A DNA stretch of 25,525 nt from a virus, in IMG/VR virus record IMGVR_UViG_3300042564_002465, positions 1 to 25,525 of that record. One strand, 5' to 3'. The translations under genes and the position numbers were made by a program. This document shows positions 12,327 through 17,792 of the stretch, piece after piece (position 1 is the stretch's first letter; every line of letters begins with the position of its first letter). The notes under the pieces were generated by a model. The model saw only the letters and a program-made list of their open reading frames with translations. It was not told where the DNA came from and did not search any database.

Positions 12327-12368
12327 ACGGCGTGTCGATTTGCTTTTTTGAGATTTTTATGTTAGACT
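12327..12368 (+). promoter_or_regulatory. Promoter of the 12405 gene with an abutting CGGCGTGTCG box
   Basis: ACGGCGTGTCG (12327-12337) is followed 2 nt later by TTGCTT (12340-12345), a 17-nt spacer ending TGT, and TAGACT (12363-12368). The early transcript contains ACTTAC-ATA-GTAAGT, an inverted repeat also present at 13580. Confidence 0.7.
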
Positions 12369-12404
12369 TACATAGTAAGTAAATAAAGAAAGGAAGTCCT
12401 AACT

Positions 12405-12527
12405 ATGGGATATGTTGAAATTTTTAGACTAGATGAGCAAGGTGCTGGGTGGGTAGATTTATCTCAAGCCACTCCAGACGAGTTGCTTAATATAGAAATA
12501 GCCCTCTTTCAAGAAGGCGCTTTGTGA
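12405..12527 (+). CDS. 40-residue hypothetical protein
   Basis: The ATG has AAAGGAAG upstream. GYVEIFRLDEQGAGWVDLSQ then ATPDELLNIEIALFQEGAL reads as a beta hairpin followed by an amphipathic helix. The last codon and stop overlap the CRP-like site at 12523. Single-gene transcription unit. Function unknown. Confidence 0.6.
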   Translation: MGYVEIFRLDEQGAGWVDLSQATPDELLNIEIALFQEGAL

Positions 12528-12538
12528 TATAAATCACA
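12523..12538. promoter_or_regulatory. CRP/GlxR-like site (perfect)
   Basis: TGTGA-TATAAA-TCACA, both half-sites perfect (the palindrome runs TGTGAT-ATAA-ATCACA). Centred 64.5 bp upstream of the predicted start of the 12567 promoter. Confidence 0.65.
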
Positions 12539-12566
12539 CCCCCAACCCTTCTGATATGGGTCAAAA

Positions 12567-12588
12567 TGTCAGTGCCTAATGATAGGAT
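12567..12588 (+). promoter_or_regulatory. TGTCAG-N10-TAGGAT promoter of the 12623 operon
   Basis: TGTCAG (12567-12572), 10 nt, TAGGAT (12583-12588). No TTGACA-like element. The A before TGTCAG makes a spurious in-frame ATG at 12566. Confidence 0.65.
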
Positions 12589-12622
12589 AGTCTTATCAAT
12601 AAAAAAGAAAGGAAGTCAAAAT

Positions 12623-12817
12623 ATGACTTACACTATAACACTAGAAACCTTTAATGGTTCTACAAAAAAAATCAACCTTGCCTCAAAGGGTGCGGTTGCT
12701 AAGTTCGTAATGGAATATCCTCAGCAGTTGCCAGTTGGTATTTCCGTAAAAATGTCTTGCGACGCTCTAGGGCTTCGTGGAACAATTAGAGGAAAGGCGG
12801 TCCTCAATAATGGTTAA
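12623..12817 (+). CDS. Hypothetical protein, paralogue of the 10600 gene
   Basis: A 64-residue protein starting at the ATG at 12623, which follows AAAGGAAG; an upstream in-frame ATG lies inside the promoter and is discarded. It aligns with the minus-strand 10600 protein over nearly its full length (TFNGSTKKINL, then CDALGLRGTIRG). This suggests duplication with inversion between two early operons. The fold looks all-beta. Function unknown. Confidence 0.75.
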   Translation: MTYTITLETFNGSTKKINLASKGAVAKFVMEYPQQLPVGISVKMSCDALGLRGTIRGKAVLNNG

Positions 12818-12950
12818 TTCAGTATTGTCTATCGCTTGTGATGAATGTCTAGGTCATGGGTATCTTTTTTTTGGAGATGCTAATGACTACTCAGTGGAGT
12901 CTTGTCAGTGCCAAGATGTAAACTTATTTAATACACCCGAAGCAAACTAA
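12810..12950 (+). CDS. 46-residue DnaJ-zinc-finger-like microprotein
   Basis: The ATG overlaps the end of the preceding gene by 8 nt. CDECLGHGY (10-18) has the CxxCxGxG form of a DnaJ-type zinc repeat, and CQC (32-34) provides more ligands. Its 3' end contains a perfect TGTCAG-N10-TAAACT promoter arrangement. Function unknown. Confidence 0.6.
   Translation: MVNSVLSIACDECLGHGYLFFGDANDYSVESCQCQDVNLFNTPEAN
12903..12924 (+). promoter_or_regulatory. TGTCAG-N10-TAAACT promoter embedded in a coding sequence
   Basis: TGTCAG (12903-12908), 10 nt, TAAACT (12919-12924), inside the end of the 12810 gene and 46 nt before the 12970 gene. Its first ten bases (TGTCAGTGCC) are identical to those of the 12567 promoter. 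Confidence 0.5.
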
Positions 12951-12969
12951 AGAATAGGAAATAAAATAA

Positions 12970-13179
12970 ATGATAACACTAAACCACACTATAAACCTTG
13001 TTACTGAAATTGACGAGAACAAGATACCTGACCACTTGTTGGGCGTTCTTGTAAACCTTAGCGAAGTTCAAATGGAAATGATATTGCGTCAGACTTTTAT
13101 TAGCGCTATGGAAACCGAAGGTTTTTTGGAAGCAATCAACAAAGATAATTCATGGGCTACTGTAAAGGTGGTTAAATAA
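12970..13179 (+). CDS. Hypothetical early protein
   Basis: A 69-residue protein preceded by AGGAA. The sequence (LVTEIDENKIPDHLLGVLVN ... MILRQTFISAMETEGFL) is mainly helical and acidic. No motif recognised. It may be read from the embedded promoter at 12903 as well as from the operon promoter; its stop directly abuts the next ATG. Confidence 0.65.
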   Translation: MITLNHTINLVTEIDENKIPDHLLGVLVNLSEVQMEMILRQTFISAMETEGFLEAINKDNSWATVKVVK

Positions 13180-13404
13180 ATGATGACTCGTAAAGACTAT
13201 GTGTCTGTTGCTAGTATTTTAAATTCTTTTAAAAGTGAAATTGATGAATTAACTTTTGAAGATATGATTGATGAGTTTGGAGATATGTTTGCTGCAGATA
13301 ACGAAAGTTTTAAATTTGATAAATTTTATGCAGCCTGCACCAAAACAGAATTGCAAGAATTAGAATTAATGCAATCTGGAACTCGTTACAATAAAAATAT
13401 ATAA
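13180..13404 (+). CDS. Hypothetical phage protein with an FDKFYAAC-type motif
   Basis: A 74-residue helical, acidic protein. TRKDYVSVASILNSFKSEID at the N-terminus and DNESFKFDKFYAAC at about 50-63 resemble a common phage family whose pattern I recall as 'DNPRFDRxRFLAAC'. It starts at adjacent ATGs directly after the upstream stop. Function unknown. The first stop-associated hairpin lies 10 nt after its stop. Confidence 0.7.
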   Translation: MMTRKDYVSVASILNSFKSEIDELTFEDMIDEFGDMFAADNESFKFDKFYAACTKTELQELELMQSGTRYNKNI

Positions 13405-13413
13405 ATAAAAAAT

Positions 13414-13437
13414 CCTGAGCACGATCTAAAACTGCTC
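13414..13437 (+). repeat. Stop-associated hairpin element, copy 1
   Basis: CCTGAGCA...AAAACTGCTC, 24 nt: GAGCA pairs with TGCTC around an 11-nt loop. It is followed by GGGCCCGAG (13451-13459), a DnaA box, a CRP-like site and a promoter. Confidence 0.75.
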
Positions 13438-13473
13438 CCTCCAATTTTTGGGGCCCGAGGGTTTTCCACAGGC

Positions 13474-13482
13474 TGTGGATAA
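13474..13482 (-). promoter_or_regulatory. DnaA box
   Basis: TGTGGATAA, a perfect TTATCCACA on the minus strand. It is paired with TTTTCCACA (13462-13470) in the opposite orientation 3 bp away. Confidence 0.45.
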
Positions 13483-13494
13483 CTTTACGTTGTA

Positions 13495-13510
13495 TGTGAT
13501 TTTTCTCACA
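13495..13510. promoter_or_regulatory. CRP/GlxR-like site
   Basis: TGTGA-TTTTTC-TCACA, both half-sites perfect, centred 84.5 bp upstream of the predicted start at 13587. Confidence 0.6.
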
Positions 13511-13551
13511 AAGTTTGAGCGTCTCACTATTTGGAATTACTCGCTAGTAAT

Positions 13552-13580
13552 TTGATATTTTTAGTTTAATAAGATAGACT
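13552..13580 (+). promoter_or_regulatory. Upstream promoter of the 13693 operon
   Basis: TTGATA (13552-13557), 17 nt, TAGACT (13575-13580), then TTACATAGTAAG as in the 12363 promoter. Confidence 0.7.
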
Positions 13581-13614
13581 TACATAGTAAGAAAAATTAA
13601 ATAGTTTAAGAATT

Positions 13615-13656
13615 ACGGCGTGTCAGTTATGAATTGTCAGCCCTATATGCTAAGAT
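13615..13656 (+). promoter_or_regulatory. TGTCAG-N10-TAAGAT promoter with a CGGCGTGTC box
   Basis: ACGGCGTGTCA (13615-13625), then TGTCAG (13635-13640), 10 nt, TAAGAT (13651-13656). It is the second, downstream promoter of the 13693 operon and no CRP-like site is phased with it. Confidence 0.6.
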
Positions 13657-13692
13657 TATTTATATCAAGAAAAAAAGAAAGAAGGTTGGCAT

Positions 13693-13932
13693 ATGTCAGC
13701 AAAAACTTACTCAATAGAAACTCTCCTTGAAGGAAAAGTTTATCGCTCACTCTCTCGTAAGATTGAGGGAATTATTCAAGAAGCAGAAAAGCGTTCAGAG
13801 GTTTGGTATGGTGAAAACTTCGAGGCTTATCTCGTGCGTGTTCGCCCTCAATTCTCTAGCACAAGTGGATTGACTTCATTCAGTTATGGAAAAGATTTCT
13901 ATGCGACTATCGCAGTTAAGGTTGGTGAATAA
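13693..13932 (+). CDS. Hypothetical early protein
   Basis: A 79-residue alpha+beta protein preceded by AAGAAGG. SIETLLEGKVYRSLSRKIEG, then EVWYGENFEAYLVRVRP and SFSYGKDFYATIAVKV suggest a helix followed by a small beta sheet. I recall similar proteins from actinophages, but no function. First gene of a five-gene operon to 14856. Confidence 0.7.
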   Translation: MSAKTYSIETLLEGKVYRSLSRKIEGIIQEAEKRSEVWYGENFEAYLVRVRPQFSSTSGLTSFSYGKDFYATIAVKVGE

Positions 13933-13934
13933 TA

Positions 13935-14117
13935 ATGGGAAACTTATTTGATGAAATTGGAGATTGCTACACTTGCTACGATAGTGGAGTAATTGTAGAA
14001 AACGATATGGTAACAGAATATTGTGGTGATTGTGAAAAGGGTCAGCACTTGTTTAGTGAATTTGCAATATGGTATAGCGAAAATGAAATGAACGAATATA
14101 TAAAGGAGAATGCATAA
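13935..14117 (+). CDS. Small zinc-binding protein
   Basis: A 60-residue acidic protein with CYTC (11-14) and CGDC (30-33), a CxxC-x15-CxxC zinc ribbon, then a helical tail. It starts 2 nt after the upstream stop, and the next gene overlaps its stop as TAATG. Function unknown. Confidence 0.7.
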   Translation: MGNLFDEIGDCYTCYDSGVIVENDMVTEYCGDCEKGQHLFSEFAIWYSENEMNEYIKENA

Positions 14118-14332
14118 TGGAATACTTATACGCAGTAACCGCAACCTATGACGGAGATTTATCTCCTCATTGGGTTGGTCGCTATGATAATGCACTTGAC
14201 GCAGTAAGCGAATTTAATAAATTTGTAGACCACGGACTTGCTAGCCAATTTGCAACAATTAACCTGTCAGAGCCTTCAGGTAAGATGCATACTAAGATAT
14301 TTTATTCTAATGGAAGCGTAGGGGGAAAATAA
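14117..14332 (+). CDS. Hypothetical early protein
   Basis: A 71-residue alpha/beta protein (YLYAVTATYDGDLSPHWVGR then YDNALDAVSEFNKFVDHGLA). Its central YDNALDAV helix and flanking strands suggest a compact single domain. TAATG overlap with the upstream stop. Its 3' part contains a TGTCAG-N10-TAAGAT arrangement. Function unknown. Confidence 0.65.
   Translation: MEYLYAVTATYDGDLSPHWVGRYDNALDAVSEFNKFVDHGLASQFATINLSEPSGKMHTKIFYSNGSVGGK
14265..14286 (+). promoter_or_regulatory. TGTCAG-N10-TAAGAT arrangement inside a coding sequence
   Basis: TGTCAG (14265-14270), 10 nt, TAAGAT (14281-14286), about 48 nt upstream of the 14334 gene. Possible internal promoter. Confidence 0.4.
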
Positions 14333-14333
14333 T

Positions 14334-14618
14334 ATGGGAAGCGTAACAGCACTAGGAATTCAAGATGAAGTATTAGATTTGGAAACTCAGATTTTATATC
14401 ACTTAACAGGTAATCACTATCCACCAGTTCCAAAAGAAATGGTTAAGCCTTGCATAGATGCTATTGATGCATACTATGATTCAGACCATGACCGCATGAT
14501 TGATATGCCTATGGTTGGTGACTTTCAGATTCTATACCGTGGAGAATTGCAAGCACCTGCGTGGGCTATCATAGAGCAGCACCACTTAGAATTTTGGCTA
14601 CCAGAATACGAGGACTAA
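14334..14618 (+). CDS. Hypothetical phage protein
   Basis: A 94-residue acidic protein with AGGGGGA upstream. It is helical at the N-terminus (IQDEVLDLETQILYHLTGNH), with a proline-rich turn (YPPVPKEMVKPC) and a C-terminus rich in aromatics (APAWAIIEQHHLEFWLPEYE). No motif recognised. Confidence 0.65.
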   Translation: MGSVTALGIQDEVLDLETQILYHLTGNHYPPVPKEMVKPCIDAIDAYYDSDHDRMIDMPMVGDFQILYRGELQAPAWAIIEQHHLEFWLPEYED

Positions 14619-14622
14619 ATAA

Positions 14623-14856
14623 ATGGCTGCTATAATGAAAAACATGGAATTGAAAAAAGTTGATCGGTTAAAACCTTATGCACTAATGCCAGGAGATATA
14701 ATTTCATATGATGAAAGAATTGTAGAAGTTATATCTATCTCAGAAGATAATGATGGAAGCTTTTATTTTGTTGAATATCAAGATGACTTTGGTGAAAAAG
14801 ATGTTGCACAATTTCACTATGCAGAATTAATTGATTGGTTTGTTTACGTAGAATAG
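14623..14856 (+). CDS. Hypothetical protein, small beta-barrel-like
   Basis: A 77-residue protein. KPYALMPGDIISYDERIVEV, then ISISEDNDGSFYFVEYQDDF has the GD-x-I...V-x-V...Y-F-V-E rhythm of SH3-like or intein-Hint-like small barrels. A weak ribosome site (GAGGACT) precedes the ATG; M5 is an alternative start. Last gene of its operon. Function unknown. Confidence 0.65.
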   Translation: MAAIMKNMELKKVDRLKPYALMPGDIISYDERIVEVISISEDNDGSFYFVEYQDDFGEKDVAQFHYAELIDWFVYVE

Positions 14857-14910
14857 CTCCCGAAAACCCGAGGCCTAGACTTTTTGGGCCATTACGTCTA
14901 ATTAAGATAG

Positions 14911-14939
14911 TTGACATTTTTTCCCATATCTGCTAAGAT
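14911..14939 (+). promoter_or_regulatory. Consensus sigma-A promoter for a leaderless mRNA
   Basis: TTGACA (14911-14916), 17-nt spacer, TAAGAT (14934-14939), then exactly 6 nt and the ATG at 14946. It is one of the clearest leaderless promoters here and lacks both the TGTCAG box and a CRP-like site. Confidence 0.8.
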
Positions 14940-14945
14940 TATTAT

Positions 14946-15092
14946 ATGAAACAGCGAAAAACCAAAGATGAATTACGTATCCTAATGGAATTACGTAGGT
15001 CTAATGCTGCCTCCTCGATCCCGTCAAAGAAAAAATACAATAGAAAGAAATGTCAGTCCCTAATGCTAGAATTAAAGAAAGAAAGAGAGTAA
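14946..15092 (+). CDS. 48-residue basic protein, leaderless
   Basis: This frame begins 6 nt after a consensus -10. The product is strongly basic (RKTKDELRILMELRRSNAAS; SKKKYNRKK), suggesting nucleic-acid binding. The last third of the gene carries the TGTCAG promoter of the Gp88 gene, so codons and promoter are superposed. Function unknown. Confidence 0.65.
   Translation: MKQRKTKDELRILMELRRSNAASSIPSKKKYNRKKCQSLMLELKKERE
15051..15072 (+). promoter_or_regulatory. TGTCAG-N10-TAGAAT promoter of the Gp88-like gene
   Basis: TGTCAG (15051-15056), 10 nt, TAGAAT (15067-15072), inside the 14946 coding sequence. No TTGACA-like element lies at 17 nt. Confidence 0.6.
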
Positions 15093-15098
15093 CCCACC

Positions 15099-15821
15099 AT
15101 GACTAAACTACTTAGAAGCAAAGATAGGAAAGTAACTAATGCCGTCTCACCAAATGGAAAAACAGCAACAATTGCCAACACTTTCGGTTTACCTGCTGGA
15201 AAAGATTTCTCGTGCCCTGGTGCCACTAGTGTATGTGAAAGCGTATGCTATGCAGGAAAACTCGAAAACCTCTTCCCTGGAGTAAAGAAAAACCTCCTAC
15301 ACAATTGGGAATTAATAAAAAATGCAGATGAAGAAACTATGGTTTCTTTATTGTCAGTAATGATAGATGAATTTATTATTGACTGCGATAAGAAGAAAGC
15401 TCCTAAACTATTCCGCATTCACTGGGATGGTGACTTCTTTAATGATACTTATACTAATGCATGGAAGACAGTTATAACTAATCATCCCGAAATTCAATTC
15501 TGGGTATATACACGTGTCAGATCTGCCGCCCTTATATTGAACGGAATAGATAATCTATCTTTATACTATTCAACAGATAGTGAGAATAAGGCTATAGGTA
15601 TTGACCTTAAAGTTAATAATGGTATTAGATTAGCATACCTTGCCAAAAATTTTGCAATGGGTCAAGAAGACATGAAAGCACTAACGGGAAAGGTAGGGGC
15701 AAAGTGTCCTGAAAATAAAAAAGCAATTCCACTCATATCCACCGCTGGTTCCGCTTGCGTTTCTTGTAGTTTGTGTGTATACTCGAAAGCGGACATAGTT
15801 TTTTCCTCTAGTAAGAAATAG
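15099..15821 (+). CDS. Gp88-family phage protein (PF17338-like)
   Basis: A 240-residue protein matching, by recalled pattern, the 'gene product 88' family of actinobacteriophages. Diagnostic parts are NTFGLPAGKDFSCPGATSVC (27-46), then ESVCYAGK, then LFRIHWDGDFFNDTY (104-118), then FWVYTRV (134-140). Seven conserved-looking cysteines lie in two groups: C39, C46, C50, and C203 with C220, C223, C226 (CVSCSLC). The second group could ligate a metal or Fe-S cluster. H108, D110 and D112 are candidate active-site residues. Biochemical function is not known to me. The upstream ribosome site (AAAGAGAG) is only moderate. Confidence 0.85.
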   Translation: MTKLLRSKDRKVTNAVSPNGKTATIANTFGLPAGKDFSCPGATSVCESVCYAGKLENLFPGVKKNLLHNWELIKNADEETMVSLLSVMIDEFIIDCDKKKAPKLFRIHWDGDFFNDTYTNAWKTVITNHPEIQFWVYTRVRSAALILNGIDNLSLYYSTDSENKAIGIDLKVNNGIRLAYLAKNFAMGQEDMKALTGKVGAKCPENKKAIPLISTAGSACVSCSLCVYSKADIVFSSSKK

Positions 15822-15830
15822 GGTAAATAA

Positions 15831-15899
15831 ATGACACTCACAATTCTAAGCATATTGTTACTAGTCCTATTATTCTCAGGACTTGGACATACTAAGTAA
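15831..15899 (+). CDS. 22-residue hydrophobic peptide
   Basis: This short frame encodes LTILSILLLVLLFSGLGHTK, which is one transmembrane helix. AGGG lies about 8 nt upstream and the Gp88-like gene ends 9 nt before, so co-expression is plausible. It resembles the other single-helix peptides at 10779 and 22312 in size and layout. Could be a membrane-active early peptide; function unknown. Confidence 0.45.
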   Translation: MTLTILSILLLVLLFSGLGHTK

Positions 15900-15909
15900 A
15901 AATGTCTAA

Positions 15910-15925
15910 TGTGATATATCTCACA
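15910..15925. promoter_or_regulatory. CRP/GlxR-like site (perfect)
   Basis: TGTGA-TATATC-TCACA, both half-sites perfect, centred 83.5 bp upstream of the predicted start at 16001. Confidence 0.65.
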
Positions 15926-15965
15926 CAGATAAGCGTCTCAAAATGTGAGAAATGTCAGAAATAAC

Positions 15966-15994
15966 TTGATAATGTCAGTAGGAAATGTTAAACT
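15966..15994 (+). promoter_or_regulatory. Promoter of the 16025 gene with -35 and TGTCAG box
   Basis: TTGATA (15966-15971), TGTCAG (15973-15978), 10 nt, TAAACT (15989-15994); the -35 to -10 spacing is 17. A TGT precedes the -10. Confidence 0.7.
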
Positions 15995-16024
15995 TAATAT
16001 ATCAACCAAACGAAAGGAAACACA

Positions 16025-16189
16025 ATGTCAGTAGCAACAGCAACTTACAAAGTAGGAGATACCTACACAACACAAAAGTCAAAGGTAAGCGGAGTAATCA
16101 CAGAGATTACACCACAAGCCAATGGTAATGTTCGTGTCAAGTTAGATGTAAATGGCTCAACCCGTTACACAACTTGGACATCAAAGTAA
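16025..16189 (+). CDS. Hypothetical protein, paralogue of the 16787 gene
   Basis: A 54-residue all-beta protein with AAAGGAA upstream. TYKVGDTYTTQKSKVSGVIT, then TRYTTWTSK aligns with TYQLGDLFTTSKTGVTGRIY, then KRFAMVKTTK of the 16787 gene. The V-G-D, T-T, V-x-G spacing suggests an SH3-like or KOW-like barrel. Similar short proteins are, as I recall, frequent in actinophages. It ends 20 nt before a stop-associated hairpin. Function unknown. Confidence 0.75.
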   Translation: MSVATATYKVGDTYTTQKSKVSGVITEITPQANGNVRVKLDVNGSTRYTTWTSK

Positions 16190-16209
16190 TTAGTCAATAG
16201 ACTAACTAT

Positions 16210-16233
16210 CCTGAGCATGATGTAAAACTGCTC
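16210..16233 (+). repeat. Stop-associated hairpin element, copy 2
   Basis: CCTGAGCATG...TAAAACTGCTC, 24 nt, stem GAGCA/TGCTC. Only 7 nt separate it from the TGTCAG box of the next promoter. Confidence 0.75.
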
Positions 16234-16240
16234 AACACAA

Positions 16241-16262
16241 TGTCAGACCTATCCCCTATACT
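16241..16262 (+). promoter_or_regulatory. TGTCAG-N10-TATACT promoter of the 16296 gene
   Basis: TGTCAG (16241-16246), 10 nt, TATACT (16257-16262). The -35 position (AACACA) is poor. Confidence 0.65.
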
Positions 16263-16295
16263 ATAAATAACCCACTAAAGAAAAGAGAAAAACAA

Positions 16296-16718
16296 ATGGC
16301 AAGAGGCAAAGCAATAGCAGTAAAGATACCAACACAGCGTATAATTGACGCACTAACTCAATCACTAAATAAGTTAGAACTTGACTACACATCACAAGAA
16401 CAAAAAGAAGCAGAATACCAAATTGCTTACAAGGCTTGGCAGACAGAACTAGCAAATTGGGCGGTAGCCAATTTCTCAAAGGCTGAGAATATCAGAACTA
16501 ACTATCGTTCTTGGAATAATCAACTTAATGTTGATTTTGACCTTACTACAAAAGAAAATGCGTTTCCTGCTGAACCCGTAAAGGATTTTGATACAATCCA
16601 TCAGCACAACTATCGTGAGCAAAAAGAGGAAATCTCTAATGCTATCCGTATTCTAAAGATGACAGATGAGGAAACAGTTTCCACATCAACCTATCAAGCG
16701 GTTGCCCGTTATCTCTAA
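16296..16718 (+). CDS. Hypothetical phage protein, helical
   Basis: A 140-residue, mostly helical protein. AVKIPTQRIIDALTQSLNKL, then EAEYQIAYKAWQTELANWAV reads as a long coiled-coil-prone region. The C-terminal ISNAIRILKMTDEETVSTST and YQAVARYL match a pattern ('LRMTDEETVxxSTYxxVxRYL') I associate with a recurrent actinophage protein of unknown function. AAGAGA lies upstream of the ATG. Confidence 0.75.
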   Translation: MARGKAIAVKIPTQRIIDALTQSLNKLELDYTSQEQKEAEYQIAYKAWQTELANWAVANFSKAENIRTNYRSWNNQLNVDFDLTTKENAFPAEPVKDFDTIHQHNYREQKEEISNAIRILKMTDEETVSTSTYQAVARYL

Positions 16719-16730
16719 ATAGTTTAACAA

Positions 16731-16754
16731 CCTGAGCATGTTGTAAAACTGCTC
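16731..16754 (+). repeat. Stop-associated hairpin element, copy 3
   Basis: CCTGAGCATG...TAAAACTGCTC, 24 nt, 12 nt after the stop of the 16296 gene. No promoter follows before the next gene, so transcription probably reads through it. Confidence 0.75.
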
Positions 16755-16786
16755 AACCAACCACCACAAAAGAAAAGGAAAACAAA

Positions 16787-16957
16787 ATGACATTACAAGG
16801 ATACACATACCAACTAGGTGATTTATTCACAACAAGCAAGACAGGAGTTACAGGGCGTATTTATTCTTTCGCTCCACAAAGCAACACAGTAACTCGTGTA
16901 GGTTTGCAATTGGCAAATGGTTCAAAGCGTTTTGCTATGGTTAAAACAACCAAGTAA
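16787..16957 (+). CDS. Hypothetical protein, paralogue of the 16025 gene
   Basis: A 56-residue all-beta protein with AAAAGGAAA upstream. It aligns end to end with the 16025 protein (LGDLFTTSKTGVTG; RVGLQLANGSKRF). The pair flank the 16296 gene, suggesting duplication around it. Its stop is followed 39 nt later by another hairpin element. Function unknown. Confidence 0.75.
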   Translation: MTLQGYTYQLGDLFTTSKTGVTGRIYSFAPQSNTVTRVGLQLANGSKRFAMVKTTK

Positions 16958-16996
16958 ATAAATGTCCCTGCCAGTGCTATAGCGAGGCATACAATT

Positions 16997-17020
16997 CCTG
17001 AGCATGAATTAAAACTGCTC
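16997..17020 (+). repeat. Stop-associated hairpin element, copy 4
   Basis: CCTGAGCATG-AATTAAAACTGCTC, 24 nt, followed 6 nt later by GGGCCCGAG (17027-17035). Confidence 0.75.
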
Positions 17021-17039
17021 CCTTTTGGGCCCGAGATCG

Positions 17040-17055
17040 AGTGGCCAATATCACA
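17040..17055. promoter_or_regulatory. Weak CRP/GlxR-like site
   Basis: AGTGG-CCAATA-TCACA; one half perfect and the other 3 of 5. It is included because it is centred 74.5 bp upstream of the predicted start at 17122, like the stronger sites. Confidence 0.35.
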
Positions 17056-17086
17056 TGTATTACGGGTAAGCTTTAAGACCCCTAGG

Positions 17087-17115
17087 TTGCAAATGTCAGT
17101 CGCTCCTGCTAGAAT
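17087..17115 (+). promoter_or_regulatory. Promoter of the 17145 gene with -35 and TGTCAG box
   Basis: TTGCAA (17087-17092), TGTCAG (17094-17099), 10 nt, TAGAAT (17110-17115); the -35 to -10 spacing is 17. Confidence 0.7.
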
Positions 17116-17144
17116 TATATTATAACCTACAGAAAGAGGCCCCC

Positions 17145-17561
17145 ATGGACCAGATGACCACAACGTTTGCAGCAACACAAGAATATCTTCGTTCTCAGAT
17201 AGATGAAAAGACTAACAAGATTATTCAATTAGAAAAAGCGCTAGAAGCAGCACGAGACATTAATCGTAGCAATGCTAATGAAATGAATAACACAAGAGAC
17301 GCAATTCAATCCTGGACGCTAGAAGAGTTTGAGAATGGTCAACTTACAGAATCACAAGCAGAAGAAATTGCAGGCATATGTGGTTTTGAATTAACTAAAG
17401 AAGTTGAAGTTGAAGTTACTGTTACATATAACTTAACTGTTACCGTTAGCCCTAATGAAGATGTTGAATCAATTATAAATGATATTGATTTTGATACCGT
17501 CTCATACAACGATGATAATATTTCTTACATGTCATCTAATGTTGACAGAATAGATTTTTAG
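17145..17561 (+). CDS. Hypothetical protein with coiled coil and beta domain
   Basis: A 138-residue acidic protein. Residues about 10-50 form a coiled coil (YLRSQIDEKTNKIIQLEKAL). A middle motif, WTLEEFENGQLTESQAEEIA, is followed by GFELTKE, then a beta-rich half (VEVEVTVTYNLTVTVSP). The pattern suggests a small effector or adaptor of unknown role. AGAGG lies upstream of the ATG. Confidence 0.7.
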   Translation: MDQMTTTFAATQEYLRSQIDEKTNKIIQLEKALEAARDINRSNANEMNNTRDAIQSWTLEEFENGQLTESQAEEIAGICGFELTKEVEVEVTVTYNLTVTVSPNEDVESIINDIDFDTVSYNDDNISYMSSNVDRIDF

Positions 17562-17613
17562 TAGGGGGCTACTATGAGAAGACCTATCAGATGTCTTTAA
17601 ACTGGGTAAGGGC

Positions 17614-17639
17614 CCTGAGCACGGCCATGTAAACTGCTC
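17614..17639 (+). repeat. Stop-associated hairpin element, copy 5 (long loop)
   Basis: CCTGAGCACGG...AAACTGCTC, 26 nt; the stem is conserved but the loop is 2 nt longer. It is followed by CTCGGGGCCC (17660-17669), the reverse-oriented form of the GGGCCC-GAG motif. Confidence 0.7.
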
Positions 17640-17670
17640 ACTTTTTATTGCAGCTAAATCTCGGGGCCCA

Positions 17671-17686
17671 TGTGATCAAACTCACA
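17671..17686. promoter_or_regulatory. CRP/GlxR-like site
   Basis: TGTGA-TCAAAC-TCACA, both half-sites perfect, centred 86.5 bp upstream of the predicted start at 17765. Confidence 0.65.
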
Positions 17687-17728
17687 TTTAAGAACAAGCT
17701 ATATTTTCCCCATATCTACCTATACGGC

Positions 17729-17758
17729 TTGACATATGTCTGCCCGTCCTGTTATACT
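17729..17758 (+). promoter_or_regulatory. Promoter of the DUF932 gene
   Basis: TTGACA (17729-17734), TGTCTG (17737-17742), 10 nt ending TGT, TATACT (17753-17758); the -35 to -10 spacing is 18. It combines a consensus -35 with a one-base variant of the TGTCAG box. Confidence 0.75.
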
Positions 17759-17792
17759 TGAGATAACAACAACAAAAAGGAGAAAAATACCT

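Noticed and set aside
12566-12622. Upstream in-frame ATG for the 12623 gene
   Set aside because: It lies inside the TGTCAG promoter (A-TGTCAG), upstream of the predicted transcript start; the ATG at 12623 has a good ribosome site.
15352-15531. TGTCAG copies inside the Gp88-like gene
   Set aside because: Neither copy (near 15352 and 15525) has a -10 hexamer at the required distance.
17574-17600. Eight-residue frame with a strong TAGGGGG site
   Set aside because: Too short to support, and the G run is part of a small GTAG/CTAC hairpin after the 17145 gene.
17736-17792. Upstream in-frame ATG for the DUF932 gene
   Set aside because: It falls in the promoter spacer and would not be transcribed; the ATG at 17793 follows AAGGAG.
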